IMG/VR virus record: IMGVR_UViG_3300043015_001304
Location: 1 to 27,983 of that record
DNA length: 27,983 bases
Source: a virus
Reading direction: 5' to 3' (one strand)
A program made the translations under genes and the position numbers. This document shows positions 4,629 to 13,103 of the stretch, piece after piece; within the stretch, counting starts at the first letter, position 1, and each line of letters begins with the position of its first letter. The notes under the pieces are model-generated. The model worked only from the letters and a program-made list of their open reading frames with translations, searched no databases and was not told the origin of the DNA.

Positions 4629-5960
4629 ATGTCAGATATAGTATTACATGCTAAACAGTCTAAAGTTATTCAAGACTTGTTTGTAGACAAAACTTGTAGA
4701 TATGGTGTAGTTACTGCTAGTCGTGGTTTTGGTAAGTCTTACTTAGCTGCTGCATCTGCATTAATTGCTGTACAAGAGCTAATGGATCTTCCACCAGATA
4801 CTCCTAATAAGAATGTTGCTTTAATCGCGCCTACTTACTCTCAAGCTGTAGATATTTATTATCCCCTTATTGCTTGGCAAATGGGTATGGAGGATTATGC
4901 AGATAAGTCTTCTAAAGCAGCAGGTACTTTTTGGTTCCCCAACAATGTTATATTAAAACTATGGTCCTATGAAGCATCTCAACGGATGCGTGGTACAGGA
5001 CAATACTTTGTTGTTGCTGATGAGGTAACATCTTGGAAAGGTGCTGGGATGAACCTAAAAGAATCTTGGGAGTCTGTTATTCAGCCCTGTGTATCTACAC
5101 GTTGGTCTAGACAAAATGCAGAGAAATATGGTGCTAATCCCGGTAGAGGTTTGATTATTAGCACACCAAGTGGTTATGATTATTTTTACGAAATGTATAA
5201 TAGGCAAGAGTACGATGATGATTGGAAAAGCTATCATTTCGATTACAAGGATTCTCCATTTCTTGATGAAGAAGAAATTGAGAGAGTAAAGAGGACACTA
5301 GACCCTCTGAAGTTCGCAAGAGAATATCTTGCTAGCTTTGAAGACTCTGGTAATAATGTGTTTTATACCTTTAATAGAAAAGAACATCTTGATAGCACTT
5401 TACCCTACTTCGAAGCGGGTGAAGATGTACATGCTGCTATTGACTTTAATGTCGGTATTCAAGCAACAGTATTATTTGCTATTAGAGGTAATCAAGTTCA
5501 TATCTTAGACGAAACTCAGGGCCACCCTGATACAGAGTCTTTAGCTAATTATCTTAAAGATAAGTTTAAAGGACATCGTATTATATCGTATCCTGATCCT
5601 GCAGGTAGGGCCAGAAAGACGTCTGCTGCTGTTGGAATTACAGATTTTAAGATATTAGAGTCTAAAGGTATTATTACAAGAGCACATAATAAAGCACCAC
5701 CTATTATTGATTCTGTTGCTGCTGTAAACAGGAAATTTAAAAATGCTAGTGGTGATATAGATATGTATATTCATCCCAGAGCAGTAAATACTGTAAAATC
5801 CATTGAAAGAACTCAATGGGTAGAATCTAACCCTGATTCTGCAACTATTGATAAGAAAGAAGGGGTAGAACATTGGTCAGATGCTCTCCGTTATGCTATA
5901 GAGTATTTGTACCCAATTCGAGCTGGAACTAGACTTACTGTAAAAGGGTTTGGTTTCTAA
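4629..5960 (+). CDS. terL: Terminase large subunit (packaging ATPase and nuclease)
   Basis: A 443-residue protein that pumps DNA into the prohead and cuts the concatemer. The ATPase domain has a Walker A-type loop SRGFGKS at residues 31-37, Walker B FVVADE at 127-132 (Glu 132 catalytic) and a coupling motif STPSG at 178-182. The C-terminal RNase H-like nuclease shows its acidic residues in AIDFNVG (Asp 272), YPDPAG (Asp 323) and HWSDALRY (Asp 418). Length is normal for the family. The ribosome site is weak, so translation may be coupled to the tiny gene ending seven bases before. Unusually, the portal gene is about 18 kb further on rather than next door. Confidence 0.95.
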   Translation: MSDIVLHAKQSKVIQDLFVDKTCRYGVVTASRGFGKSYLAAASALIAVQELMDLPPDTPNKNVALIAPTYSQAVDIYYPLIAWQMGMEDYADKSSKAAGTFWFPNNVILKLWSYEASQRMRGTGQYFVVADEVTSWKGAGMNLKESWESVIQPCVSTRWSRQNAEKYGANPGRGLIISTPSGYDYFYEMYNRQEYDDDWKSYHFDYKDSPFLDEEEIERVKRTLDPLKFAREYLASFEDSGNNVFYTFNRKEHLDSTLPYFEAGEDVHAAIDFNVGIQATVLFAIRGNQVHILDETQGHPDTESLANYLKDKFKGHRIISYPDPAGRARKTSAAVGITDFKILESKGIITRAHNKAPPIIDSVAAVNRKFKNASGDIDMYIHPRAVNTVKSIERTQWVESNPDSATIDKKEGVEHWSDALRYAIEYLYPIRAGTRLTVKGFGF

Positions 5961-5976
5961 TTATAGGAGTAGATAA

Positions 5977-6297
5977 ATGGCATTGGAAAAAGTGCGATCT
6001 TTCCTCCAAGAAAGAAGAGTTAGGCGTTTTAATAAGAAGGCGCATGAGATGACTCCGGCTCGAAGAGCAGCATTAAAGAAAGCTATCTTAGCTTCTGCTA
6101 AAGCAAGATCCGCTCGTGCTGGAAAACGAGTAGGCAAAATAACTAAAGAAGCAACTAGATTGACAGACGCTAATTATGCTCTTCAAGTCAAAATCGCTAA
6201 AAATCAACAAACAATGAATGAGCTTAAAAAGAAGGCAGAAGCCGAAATGGCTAGAATTCTAAAAGCTCAAGAACGTATTTCTAAATACGGTAAATAA
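5977..6297 (+). CDS. Basic helical protein with TPARRAALKKA motif
   Basis: A 106-residue, highly basic helical protein. ATG 5977 follows TAGGAG (5964-5969). Residues about 25-49 read MTPARRAALKKAILASAKAR, a motif that recurs near the C-terminus of the next gene's product (FTAARKAALMKAVRASAAKR). The rest is a long coiled-coil-like helix (LQVKIAKNQQTMNELKKKAE). I recall T-ARR-AALKKA-ASA-R segments from other phage proteins, where they appear as short DNA-binding-like modules; function is unproven. A virion DNA-condensing or packaging accessory role is the best guess from charge and position. Confidence 0.65.
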   Translation: MALEKVRSFLQERRVRRFNKKAHEMTPARRAALKKAILASAKARSARAGKRVGKITKEATRLTDANYALQVKIAKNQQTMNELKKKAEAEMARILKAQERISKYGK

Positions 6298-6315
6298 ACA
6301 AAAAGGAATTTAATA

Positions 6316-6663
6316 ATGGCAAACATTCGTAGTCGCGCAAAAGCAGCTTATGGTAAAGCAAAGAGCAAAGCAAAGTCTAAGTACAGCAAAGCAAAAACTG
6401 CTGTAGGTGAAGCACGCTCTGGTTATAAGACTGCTCGTTCTGGTGGTAGCATTCAACCTAAGAAACTTAGCCGCATGGACAAGCTCCGTGGCAAGAAGCC
6501 CGGTGCAGCTCCTTCTAAGGCAAAGCAATTTGGTGCTCGTGCTGGTACAAAAGTTAATTCTGCTTACAAGTTCACTGCAGCTCGTAAGGCAGCTCTTATG
6601 AAAGCTGTTAGAGCATCTGCTGCAAAGCGTCGTGGTAAGAAGTCAGCTAACACTGCAGTTTAA
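6316..6663 (+). CDS. Histone H1-like basic protein
   Basis: A 115-residue protein dominated by Lys, Ala, Ser and Gly. The N-terminal half has repeated SKAKSKYSKAK-type units reminiscent of bacterial histone H1-like tails. The C-terminal part (FTAARKAALMKAVRASAAKR, about residues 84-103) is a diverged copy of the motif in the preceding protein. AAAAGGAA (6300-6307) is the ribosome site. The gene is the last before a terminator, so it closes the packaging block. Non-specific DNA binding is likely from composition; whether it enters the virion is unknown. Confidence 0.65.
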   Translation: MANIRSRAKAAYGKAKSKAKSKYSKAKTAVGEARSGYKTARSGGSIQPKKLSRMDKLRGKKPGAAPSKAKQFGARAGTKVNSAYKFTAARKAALMKAVRASAAKRRGKKSANTAV

Positions 6664-6676
6664 TATTACTACTACT

Positions 6677-6706
6677 AAGGCTCATCCATTCTGGGTGGGC
6701 CTTTCC
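6677..6706 (+). terminator. Rho-independent terminator after the packaging block
   Basis: AAGGCTCATCC (6677-6687) pairs with GGGTGGGCCTT (6693-6703): 11 pairs including two G-U, with loop ATTCT. A short T-run follows (TTTCCCTTT). It separates the packaging genes from the fibre genes; the G-U pairs again favour + strand RNA. Confidence 0.8.
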
Positions 6707-6746
6707 CTTTAACTACCCATCTGAGGATCGGTAAGGAGGACATAAA

Positions 6747-7196
6747 ATGCCTAGATCAAGAATTAACTCTGCATCTAAAGATCTGATTACAGATGATGGT
6801 GCAGTACTTGCTTCAGTTGTTGAGGGAGAGCAAGTAGGGATTAATATTACCCTTAACTGGATAACGAATTTATCCGGATACAGTCTTACAGTTAAAGCAG
6901 TAGAAGCAGATATGTCAGGTGAAGTAGATGATAATGGTTATCCACTAACTGTTAAAGAGAGTGGCCAAGTAATTCAGCTACCTATTATTGACGTTGACTT
7001 TACAGATAACAAGTTTGAAATTATTATTCCAGAGGATCTTACAGACAACTGGACTACAGAACCAGAACCAAACAAACCCTCCTATGCTTGGATTGGTTTA
7101 GAAGTTCGTGATACAGGTATTGGCAGTGAGCAAAAGATTTGGAAGCCACTACGAGGATTAATCGAGGTGCTATATTCTCCTACTGAGGAGATTTAA
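6747..7196 (+). CDS. Probable tail-fibre or baseplate-associated beta protein
   Basis: A 149-residue, acidic, beta-rich protein after a strong GTAAGGAGG site (6731-6739). The N-terminal arm MPRSRINSASKDLITDDGAV precedes an Ig-like beta sandwich pattern (ITLNWITNLSGYSLTVKAVE), and a long acidic loop runs through to LRGLIEVLYSPTEEI. It is the first of a series of fibre genes and is separated by only two bases from the next, so it is probably an adaptor or small fibre component. I do not recognise a named family. Confidence 0.5.
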   Translation: MPRSRINSASKDLITDDGAVLASVVEGEQVGINITLNWITNLSGYSLTVKAVEADMSGEVDDNGYPLTVKESGQVIQLPIIDVDFTDNKFEIIIPEDLTDNWTTEPEPNKPSYAWIGLEVRDTGIGSEQKIWKPLRGLIEVLYSPTEEI

Positions 7197-7198
7197 TT

Positions 7199-7684
7199 AT
7201 GTCATACTCTATCTCGGTTAATTCAGATAGTATTGTTGTTAACTCGGAGACCATTGATTATAAAGTAGACTCAAAGACTAATGAGTACTCTGTTTCTTTA
7301 TCAAGAGCAGGGGGTCAAGGTTCTAAAGGTGATTCAGTTACTAATGTCTATATTGACAGTAATAAAGACCTTATTTTTGAGATCTCTAACTCTTTAGGAA
7401 CAGTTGTAGAAACTGTAAACGCTGGCTCATTTAAAGAGTTAATTAACTTAGTCGATTTATTAGATGTAGACTATAACTTAATTTCTGACAATGACGTTAT
7501 TCAATATGACTCAGCTACTAATAAATTTACGTCTCACACTTTAACTACAACATCTATTTCGGACATAGACAATACTAACAAAACAGATGGCGCAGTTTTG
7601 CTTTATGATGGTAATTCTAAAAAATATAAAGCAACAACCAATTTAGACAATTCTAATACTGTCATTATAGGAGGAACATTCTAA
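7199..7684 (+). CDS. Tail fibre-like protein (ends IIGGTF)
   Basis: A 161-residue protein. GAGGAG (7185-7190) precedes ATG 7199. The N-terminal part is beta-rich, a short Gly-rich stretch follows (RAGGQGSKGDSV, about residues 36-47), then a strand-rich region (SVTNVYIDSNKDLIFEISNS). The C-terminal half repeats a DGAVLLYDGNSKKYKATT-type pattern and ends VIIGGTF, which I know from fibre proteins of marine phages. The stop shares its last base with the next start (TAATG at 7682-7686), so the two are probably made in linked amounts. It probably forms part of the adhesin complex. Confidence 0.6.
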   Translation: MSYSISVNSDSIVVNSETIDYKVDSKTNEYSVSLSRAGGQGSKGDSVTNVYIDSNKDLIFEISNSLGTVVETVNAGSFKELINLVDLLDVDYNLISDNDVIQYDSATNKFTSHTLTTTSISDIDNTNKTDGAVLLYDGNSKKYKATTNLDNSNTVIIGGTF

Positions 7685-8565
7685 TGGCTACAAAAATTAT
7701 TCTTAAAAAGTCTACTGCTAGCGGCGCAGCACCTCTTGTTGCAGATCTGGATCAGGCAGAATTAGCGATTAACCTTGCTGATCGTAAAATTTATACCAAA
7801 GACAATAGTGGAGCTATTGTTAAGCTTGATGGTGCTTATGTAGACCCCGTTGCACCTGGTAATCCGTCTAAAGGCGATATTTGGTATGATACAGAAAATA
7901 ATTATCTTAAAGCTTACAACGGTTCAGCGTGGGTTAATGCTGGTTATACAACTCTTGGAGAGTTTGGTATTACAGCAACCGCATCAGAACTAAATATCCT
8001 TGATGGTGCTACTTTAACTACTATTGAGTTAAACCATGTGGATGGTGTTACTGGCCCTATCCAAACACAACTAGATGGTAAAGCTGCTTCCGTTCATACT
8101 CATACCTCTACTAATATTACAGATTTTAATGAAGCTGCTCAAGACGCAGTAGGTGGCATTATCTCAGGTGCGGGTATTGTTTCTGTTACTTATGATGATA
8201 ATACAAATACTATTACTGTTTCCGCAACTGAAGCAGACACTCTTGACTCTGTAACAGATAGAGGTAATACTACTGGTAACAGTATTACTGTAGGTTCTCT
8301 TCAAACAACAGCTAATGTTACAGTAGGTGGTAATCTGATTGTTAACGGTACTACTACCACTGTCAACTCAAACGAAGTTAATATTGGTGACTCTACTATT
8401 CTTCTCAACTCGGATGAAACGGGTAATCCTAGTCTAGACGCAGGGTTTGAAGTAAATCGTGGCACAGAGAATAATGTTTCTTTTGTATGGAATGAAACAG
8501 ACGATGCTTGGGACATGGGTAACGAGACACTTCAGAATGTTATAATCGACGGTGGTGCTTACTAA
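7684..8565 (+). CDS. Tail fibre protein with Mtd-like N-terminal domain
   Basis: A 293-residue protein. The N-terminus (about residues 1-48, MATKIILKKSTASGAA through AINLADRKIYTKD) resembles the small anchor domain at the start of the major tropism determinant of phage BPP-1 and many fibres. Residues about 58-84 are a GDIWYDTENNYLKAYNGSAW module. TASELNILDG near residue 100 is a known phage fibre repeat, and the C-terminal part has GNLIVNGTTTTVNSNEV, typical of marine phage fibres. The next gene carries a paralogous N-terminal domain. It probably anchors to the tail tip and binds a receptor or further fibre parts. Confidence 0.75.
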   Translation: MATKIILKKSTASGAAPLVADLDQAELAINLADRKIYTKDNSGAIVKLDGAYVDPVAPGNPSKGDIWYDTENNYLKAYNGSAWVNAGYTTLGEFGITATASELNILDGATLTTIELNHVDGVTGPIQTQLDGKAASVHTHTSTNITDFNEAAQDAVGGIISGAGIVSVTYDDNTNTITVSATEADTLDSVTDRGNTTGNSITVGSLQTTANVTVGGNLIVNGTTTTVNSNEVNIGDSTILLNSDETGNPSLDAGFEVNRGTENNVSFVWNETDDAWDMGNETLQNVIIDGGAY

Positions 8566-8589
8566 TTAAATTAAAAAGGAGTCATCTAT

Positions 8590-9648
8590 ATGGCTACTAA
8601 AATTATTCCTAAAAAGTCTAGTGTTGATGATAAAGTTCCTTTAACAACAGACTTAGATGTTGGTGAGATTGCTATCAATTTAGCCGACAAAAAGCTATTT
8701 ACTAAAGACGGTGCTGATAATATTATTTCTTTAGGTAATACTGAAGAACAAAGAATTCCTATTAAAGCTGACGTTGCTTTATCTAAAGGTGATGTTTTAT
8801 ATGCAACAGGTGCTGTTGGTGCTTCTGGCAAAATCACTGTGGATAAGTATATTGCTAATAATACTATTGACGAAATTTATTTAATTGGTCTAGCTGACAG
8901 AGATTTATCGATTGGTGAAATTGGCTATGCTATTAGCTTTGGTGAAATTAAAAAAATTGATACAACAGGTACAGCAGTAAGTGAAACTTGGGTAGATGGT
9001 ACAATATTATACGCTTCCCCTACTACAGCAGGTAAGCTAACTAATGTACAACCTGATGCACCTAATCAAGATATTACTACTGCTATAGTTATTCGTGCTC
9101 ATGCTAATACTGGTATCCTGTTTATTAGGCCAAAGCAAGGATATCACTTAGATGAGATACATGATGTTTATGCTCCTAGCCCTACAGATGGTCAAGTTCT
9201 TAGTTGGAACAATACCAATTCACGTTGGGAAGCTGCTACCGTAGAAGGTGGAGGTGGTACAACAGGAGCTTCAATTACCGCAAGTGATACTCCTCCTAGC
9301 TCTCCTAGTGCCGGGGATTTATGGTTTAATACTTCTGATATGTCTCTTTCAGTGTATTACCAAGACGCTGATTCAAGCCAATGGGTAATAACAAGCGGAC
9401 CACAAGGTGCTGCTGGTGTTGCTGGTGCTGATGGTCAAGATACTACTGTTACTGCAAGTAGTACTGCGCCTTCTAATCCTGAACAAGGGGATCTATGGTT
9501 TAATACTACTGATTCTTCTATGTATTTTTACGATTCGGGGCAATGGGTAGCTATTAGTGGGCCAACAGGCCCAGAGGGACCAGAAGGACCAGCAGGAGAA
9601 GGTATTTCAACAGGCAAAGCTATTGCTATGGCTATTGTGTTCGGATAA
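8590..9648 (+). CDS. Tail fibre protein with repeated GDLWFNT modules and collagen-like end
   Basis: A 352-residue protein after AAAAGGAG (8574-8581). Residues 1-48 are paralogous to the start of the preceding fibre (MATKII-KKS and INLADKKLFTKDG). Two copies of a module with GDLWFNT, an aromatic strand and QWV-SGP lie at about 226-274 and 286-324. A short collagen-like run (GPTGPEGPEGPAGEG, about 324-338) leads to a terminal GKAIAMAIVFG. The end is not globular and resembles C-termini of other marine phage fibres, so the receptor-binding tip is probably supplied by a following protein. Confidence 0.75.
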   Translation: MATKIIPKKSSVDDKVPLTTDLDVGEIAINLADKKLFTKDGADNIISLGNTEEQRIPIKADVALSKGDVLYATGAVGASGKITVDKYIANNTIDEIYLIGLADRDLSIGEIGYAISFGEIKKIDTTGTAVSETWVDGTILYASPTTAGKLTNVQPDAPNQDITTAIVIRAHANTGILFIRPKQGYHLDEIHDVYAPSPTDGQVLSWNNTNSRWEAATVEGGGGTTGASITASDTPPSSPSAGDLWFNTSDMSLSVYYQDADSSQWVITSGPQGAAGVAGADGQDTTVTASSTAPSNPEQGDLWFNTTDSSMYFYDSGQWVAISGPTGPEGPEGPAGEGISTGKAIAMAIVFG

Positions 9649-9660
9649 AGGATAAAGTAA

Positions 9661-10023
9661 ATGGCAGCACCTAATATAGTAAATGTAGCTACAATCACTG
9701 GTAAAACAGATGTATTATCAGCTACAACAACAGCAACGGCTGTTACAACAAATTCTGCAGCTAGTGGGCAAGTATACAAAATTAATTCTGTTATCGTTGC
9801 TAACGTCGATGGAGTAAATAATGCAGATATTACAATTGATTTATTCAGATCAAGCACTGCTTATAAACTAGCAAGTACTATTACAGTACCAGCAGATTCT
9901 ACTTTAGTAGTATTAGCTAAAGATACAGCAATTTATTTAGAAGAAGGTGATTCTATTCGTGCTACAGCAAGCGCAAATGGAGACCTTCAAGTTATTTGTA
10001 GTTATGAAATTATTTCAGAGTAA
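9661..10023 (+). CDS. Small beta-sandwich virion protein
   Basis: A 120-residue protein starting MAAPNIVNVATITGKTDVLS. It is rich in Thr, Ala and Val, with an all-beta pattern (YKINSVIVANVDGVNNADIT, ASTITVPADSTLVVLAKDT) ending CSYEIISE. I recall near-identical openings in conserved structural proteins of cyanophages and pelagiphages, where they occur next to fibre genes. It is too small for a complete fibre; a trimeric knob or decoration protein is likely. It begins 12 bases after the preceding fibre gene with AAAGGATAAAG upstream, in the same operon. Confidence 0.65.
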   Translation: MAAPNIVNVATITGKTDVLSATTTATAVTTNSAASGQVYKINSVIVANVDGVNNADITIDLFRSSTAYKLASTITVPADSTLVVLAKDTAIYLEEGDSIRATASANGDLQVICSYEIISE

Positions 10024-10036
10024 AGGAGAGGTATAA

Positions 10037-11110
10037 ATGGCTATTAATTTTCCAAATAGTCCCACAATCGGCCAATCTTATGAATTAGATGATATCTTTT
10101 TTGTATGGAACGGTACTGCTTGGGCCGTAGAAGATCCTCTTCAAAACGTAATTCAGTACATTAAATCAGGTACAGCGGCAGAAAGACCTGTTGTATCTTC
10201 CCCTACTCTTTACTACAACACAGATCTTGATGGCTTAGAGTTATACTATCCTGAAGTAGATGCTTGGGAGGTAGTTAACACCTTCACAACACAACAAGAC
10301 CCTACAGCAGCCTCTGGTCAAGCTTTATATACTTCACCGGGAACTCATTCTTGGATTTGTCCTTTAAACGTTTACAGCGTTGACGTAATCTGCGTTGGTG
10401 GTGGTGGTAGCGGTTGGTATTCGAGCTCTGGTGGAGGCGGTGGTGGAGGCGGTGGCCTTGGCTACAAAAACTCTATTAGCGTTACACCGGGGCAATCTTA
10501 TACCGTTGTTGTTGGGACAGGTGGCCCTACCGATGTAAGCAGCAGCACTTCTAGTACTACTGGTGCAAACGGAGGAAATAGCTACTTTATTAACACATCT
10601 ACTGTAGTTGGATATGGTGGAACACGGCCAACAAGCTACTCAACAGTGGGCGTAGGCGGCTCTTATTTTCCTTTAGGGGGAAGTGGAGGAAACGGTGGGT
10701 CAAAATCAAGTCAAGCTCCCGGCGGCGGTGGCGGTGCTGGAGGCTACTCTGGTTCTGGAGGTAACGGTGGTCTTGGATATGGTAATCCGGGTTTTGCTGG
10801 TACTGGTGGTGCTGGTGGCGGTGGCGGTGGTGGAGATACGAGCTTTGTTGGTGGCGGTGGCGGTGGCGTTGGAGTTCACGGAGAAGGTGCTTCTGGTTCT
10901 GGCGGAGCAGGCTCTACAACTACTAATGCTTCTCCCGGCACAGGTGGTTCATCAGGACAAACAGGTCAAGGGCAAGCAGGTGGCGCTTACGGTGGTGGCG
11001 GCGGTGGCTCGGACTCTCCTTCTGGCGGAGGTGCTGGCGGAAGTGGCGCTGTTCGCATCATCTGGGGTTCAAATCGTGCCTTTCCTTCAACTAATACAGG
11101 AGACGTATAA
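10037..11110 (+). CDS. Glycine-rich tail fibre adhesin
   Basis: A 357-residue protein after AAAGGAGAGG (10022-10031). The N-terminus has the FPNSPTIGQSYELDDIFFVW module seen in cyanophage fibres, and about residues 50-82 repeat a similar aromatic pattern. From about residue 112 (VDVICVGGGGSGW) to 345 the chain is built of Gly runs separated by short Ser/Thr/Tyr loops, ending SGAVRIIWG. Such glycine-rich domains form packed polyglycine-II helices in adhesins such as S16/T2-type gp38, with variable loops contacting receptor. It is the best candidate for host-range determination here. The next start overlaps its stop (TAATG). Confidence 0.8.
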   Translation: MAINFPNSPTIGQSYELDDIFFVWNGTAWAVEDPLQNVIQYIKSGTAAERPVVSSPTLYYNTDLDGLELYYPEVDAWEVVNTFTTQQDPTAASGQALYTSPGTHSWICPLNVYSVDVICVGGGGSGWYSSSGGGGGGGGGLGYKNSISVTPGQSYTVVVGTGGPTDVSSSTSSTTGANGGNSYFINTSTVVGYGGTRPTSYSTVGVGGSYFPLGGSGGNGGSKSSQAPGGGGGAGGYSGSGGNGGLGYGNPGFAGTGGAGGGGGGGDTSFVGGGGGGVGVHGEGASGSGGAGSTTTNASPGTGGSSGQTGQGQAGGAYGGGGGGSDSPSGGGAGGSGAVRIIWGSNRAFPSTNTGDV

Positions 11111-11751
11111 TGCTTATATCTTATAAAGGCGCACAACCACAAGAGCTACCTAAAGAGTTTGAGAGTTACACAGTACAACAGTTGACTGAGCTAGGTATTA
11201 AAATTGTATCAGAGTTACCCGTAGTAAGTTTTAATCAACGTGCTGTTTGGAATGGTAACGATTGGGTCGTACAATTAATTCCTGATCCAGAGGTAGCAAT
11301 TCAGCGTCAATGGCTAAAAAATGAAGTAGTAAGACTTCTTAAAGAATCCGATGAAAGAATTATTGAGTTGCAAGAAAAGAGTATTACTATTCCTAAGTCA
11401 ATCTCAGATTATCGAGATGCTCTACGAGAAGTACCAAATACAAGTAATCCTTTTGATGTAGTTTGGCCTGAGCATCCTGTAGTTGATATTACAATCAACG
11501 ACTTAGTTAAGGCTGAAGCAGCTAGACGTATTCTTGAAATTTGTCCAGAATGGAAACAGCGTAATCTCACAGCACAAGCTGCTATTCTTGCAAAAAAGGG
11601 TGAGGCTAATTGGACTCCTGAAGAACAAGCTGCATGGGAAGCTGGTGAACAAATTTGGGCTGCTATTGCTATAATTCGTTCTAAATCCGATGAATTAGAG
11701 AATACAGGGGATATCCCTTCAGACTTTAAAGATGACAAGTATTGGGTGTAA
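11110..11751 (+). CDS. Tail fibre assembly chaperone-like protein
   Basis: A 213-residue protein whose ATG shares one base with the adhesin's stop. The middle (LQEKSITIPKSISDYRDALR, then VPNTSNPFDVVWPE) matches the pattern I know from phage tail-fibre assembly chaperones, where a helix is followed by the F-VVWPE segment. The C-terminal region is a long amphipathic helix pair (TPEEQAAWEAGEQIWAAIAI). Chaperones of this type are normally encoded directly after the adhesin they fold and are needed for its trimerisation, which fits the position here. Confidence 0.7.
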   Translation: MLISYKGAQPQELPKEFESYTVQQLTELGIKIVSELPVVSFNQRAVWNGNDWVVQLIPDPEVAIQRQWLKNEVVRLLKESDERIIELQEKSITIPKSISDYRDALREVPNTSNPFDVVWPEHPVVDITINDLVKAEAARRILEICPEWKQRNLTAQAAILAKKGEANWTPEEQAAWEAGEQIWAAIAIIRSKSDELENTGDIPSDFKDDKYWV

Positions 11752-11752
11752 T

Positions 11753-13078
11753 ATGAACAATGAAAGACTTATAGGCGCATATATACCTACAAAAACTACA
11801 GAACGATATGGTATCAATAGAGAAGAGGGTTTAACTTTAACTAGGACAGAAAGTGTATCTAATTTTACAGCTTATGACGCTACAGAGCGTGGGCAAGACG
11901 TAGTATTCTCGTGTGATATTACTTTTCCAAATCCTGCTGTAGATGGCCAATTATTTAAAATGGGCGGGACAGGAACTGGCTGTTGGGTTGGTATCCGTGG
12001 TGGTGGCACTGTTTTTAGATTAAGAGCAAGTGATGGTGCTGAAGACGCTCCTACTACAAATTCTAGTGATAACGCACTACTTGATATTACAGACTTTCCA
12101 CAAGATGACGAAGTACATAATGTAACTTGGGAATTTAAAGTAAACCAAGGAAGAATTCGTCTCTGGATTGATGGGGTATTTAAAGGGGAATCTTACGCAA
12201 AATCTGGTCCTATGAAAAATAGTATTTGGACTGGGACTAACACTGGGGCTTATATAACAACTGCTTCCGATACTGGTCCTGCAGGGGAGCCAGCAACTGC
12301 TTGGCAAGGTACTAATCAAGGATCTGGTCTTAGAGTTTACACTAATCAACTTGTTACTAATGATGAAGTTAGTAATAAGAAGAATTCTGGCATTTGGAAA
12401 CTTAATTCACAGTATTCGGCTTCTTTAAATTCTGATTGGGAGCTTTCTAATGGGTTTTTTGTTGAGCTTCCTACTCCTACTTTTAGCGATACAGATACTA
12501 CATCTTGGCAATTTACTTCTCAACCTTTGGGGAGTAAAGATGATGTTGATAGGGTTATGTATATCATTCCACAATATGAATACGTTGCAGCTAACGGCCT
12601 TGTTACAGTATCGTCTTTAACAGTAGGAAATTTAGATGCTAAGTGTTTACTTCTAGGTTCTGCTTACACATCGAATTATGGCATAGCAGAAATTTGGAAA
12701 GTTACTATACCAGCTGGTACTGGAAGCTCTGCAACTATAACAGTAAATACCCCATTTGCTACAGCGCCTTATCGATTATCCATAGGTACAATGATTGTAT
12801 ATGGCGAACGAGGATATCAAACGGCAGTGAATGTTGGTACCAATAATTCGATTACTTTACCTGTTGTAGAAAAAGGTGCTGTTTTCTCAGGGTTTCATTG
12901 TGTTGATGATGTTGCAGTTACTTGGCCATCTGATTTGACACAAACATTCGATTCAGCAGTTACTAACAGTGAATTGCTCTATGCAAAAGATGACACAATT
13001 CTTTCTACAGAAAACAAACAATACTCTGTTACACAAGCAAATTCAGGTGGAATACTCATAGGAATTTCTGTTTGGTAA
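11753..13078 (+). CDS. LamG/concanavalin-like fibre or appendage protein
   Basis: A 441-residue protein. I chose ATG 11753, two bases after the previous stop; an in-frame ATG at 11732 overlaps that gene and would add seven residues, and neither has a strong ribosome site. Residues about 40-200 follow a lectin-like jelly-roll pattern: VVFSCDITFPNPAVDGQLF, then VGIRGGGTVFRLRA, then VTWEFKVNQGRIRLWIDGVF, the last being characteristic of LamG/ConA-like sandwiches. The remainder is beta-rich without named motifs. A carbohydrate-binding virion protein is likely; the ligand is unknown. Confidence 0.65.
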   Translation: MNNERLIGAYIPTKTTERYGINREEGLTLTRTESVSNFTAYDATERGQDVVFSCDITFPNPAVDGQLFKMGGTGTGCWVGIRGGGTVFRLRASDGAEDAPTTNSSDNALLDITDFPQDDEVHNVTWEFKVNQGRIRLWIDGVFKGESYAKSGPMKNSIWTGTNTGAYITTASDTGPAGEPATAWQGTNQGSGLRVYTNQLVTNDEVSNKKNSGIWKLNSQYSASLNSDWELSNGFFVELPTPTFSDTDTTSWQFTSQPLGSKDDVDRVMYIIPQYEYVAANGLVTVSSLTVGNLDAKCLLLGSAYTSNYGIAEIWKVTIPAGTGSSATITVNTPFATAPYRLSIGTMIVYGERGYQTAVNVGTNNSITLPVVEKGAVFSGFHCVDDVAVTWPSDLTQTFDSAVTNSELLYAKDDTILSTENKQYSVTQANSGGILIGISVW

Positions 13079-13103
13079 TATTAAATTATAACAAAGAGGC
13101 TTT

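Noticed and set aside
7684-9648. Diversity-generating retroelement target, suggested by the Mtd-like N-terminal domain.
   Set aside because: No template/variable repeat pair, no C-type lectin end and no reverse transcriptase are seen; the domain is a common fibre anchor.
10683-11126. A 147-codon frame rich in Val, Leu and Ala overlapping the glycine-rich adhesin.
   Set aside because: It is the +2 shadow of the GGT/GGC/GGA runs; it has no ribosome site and the composition is an artefact of the repeat codons.
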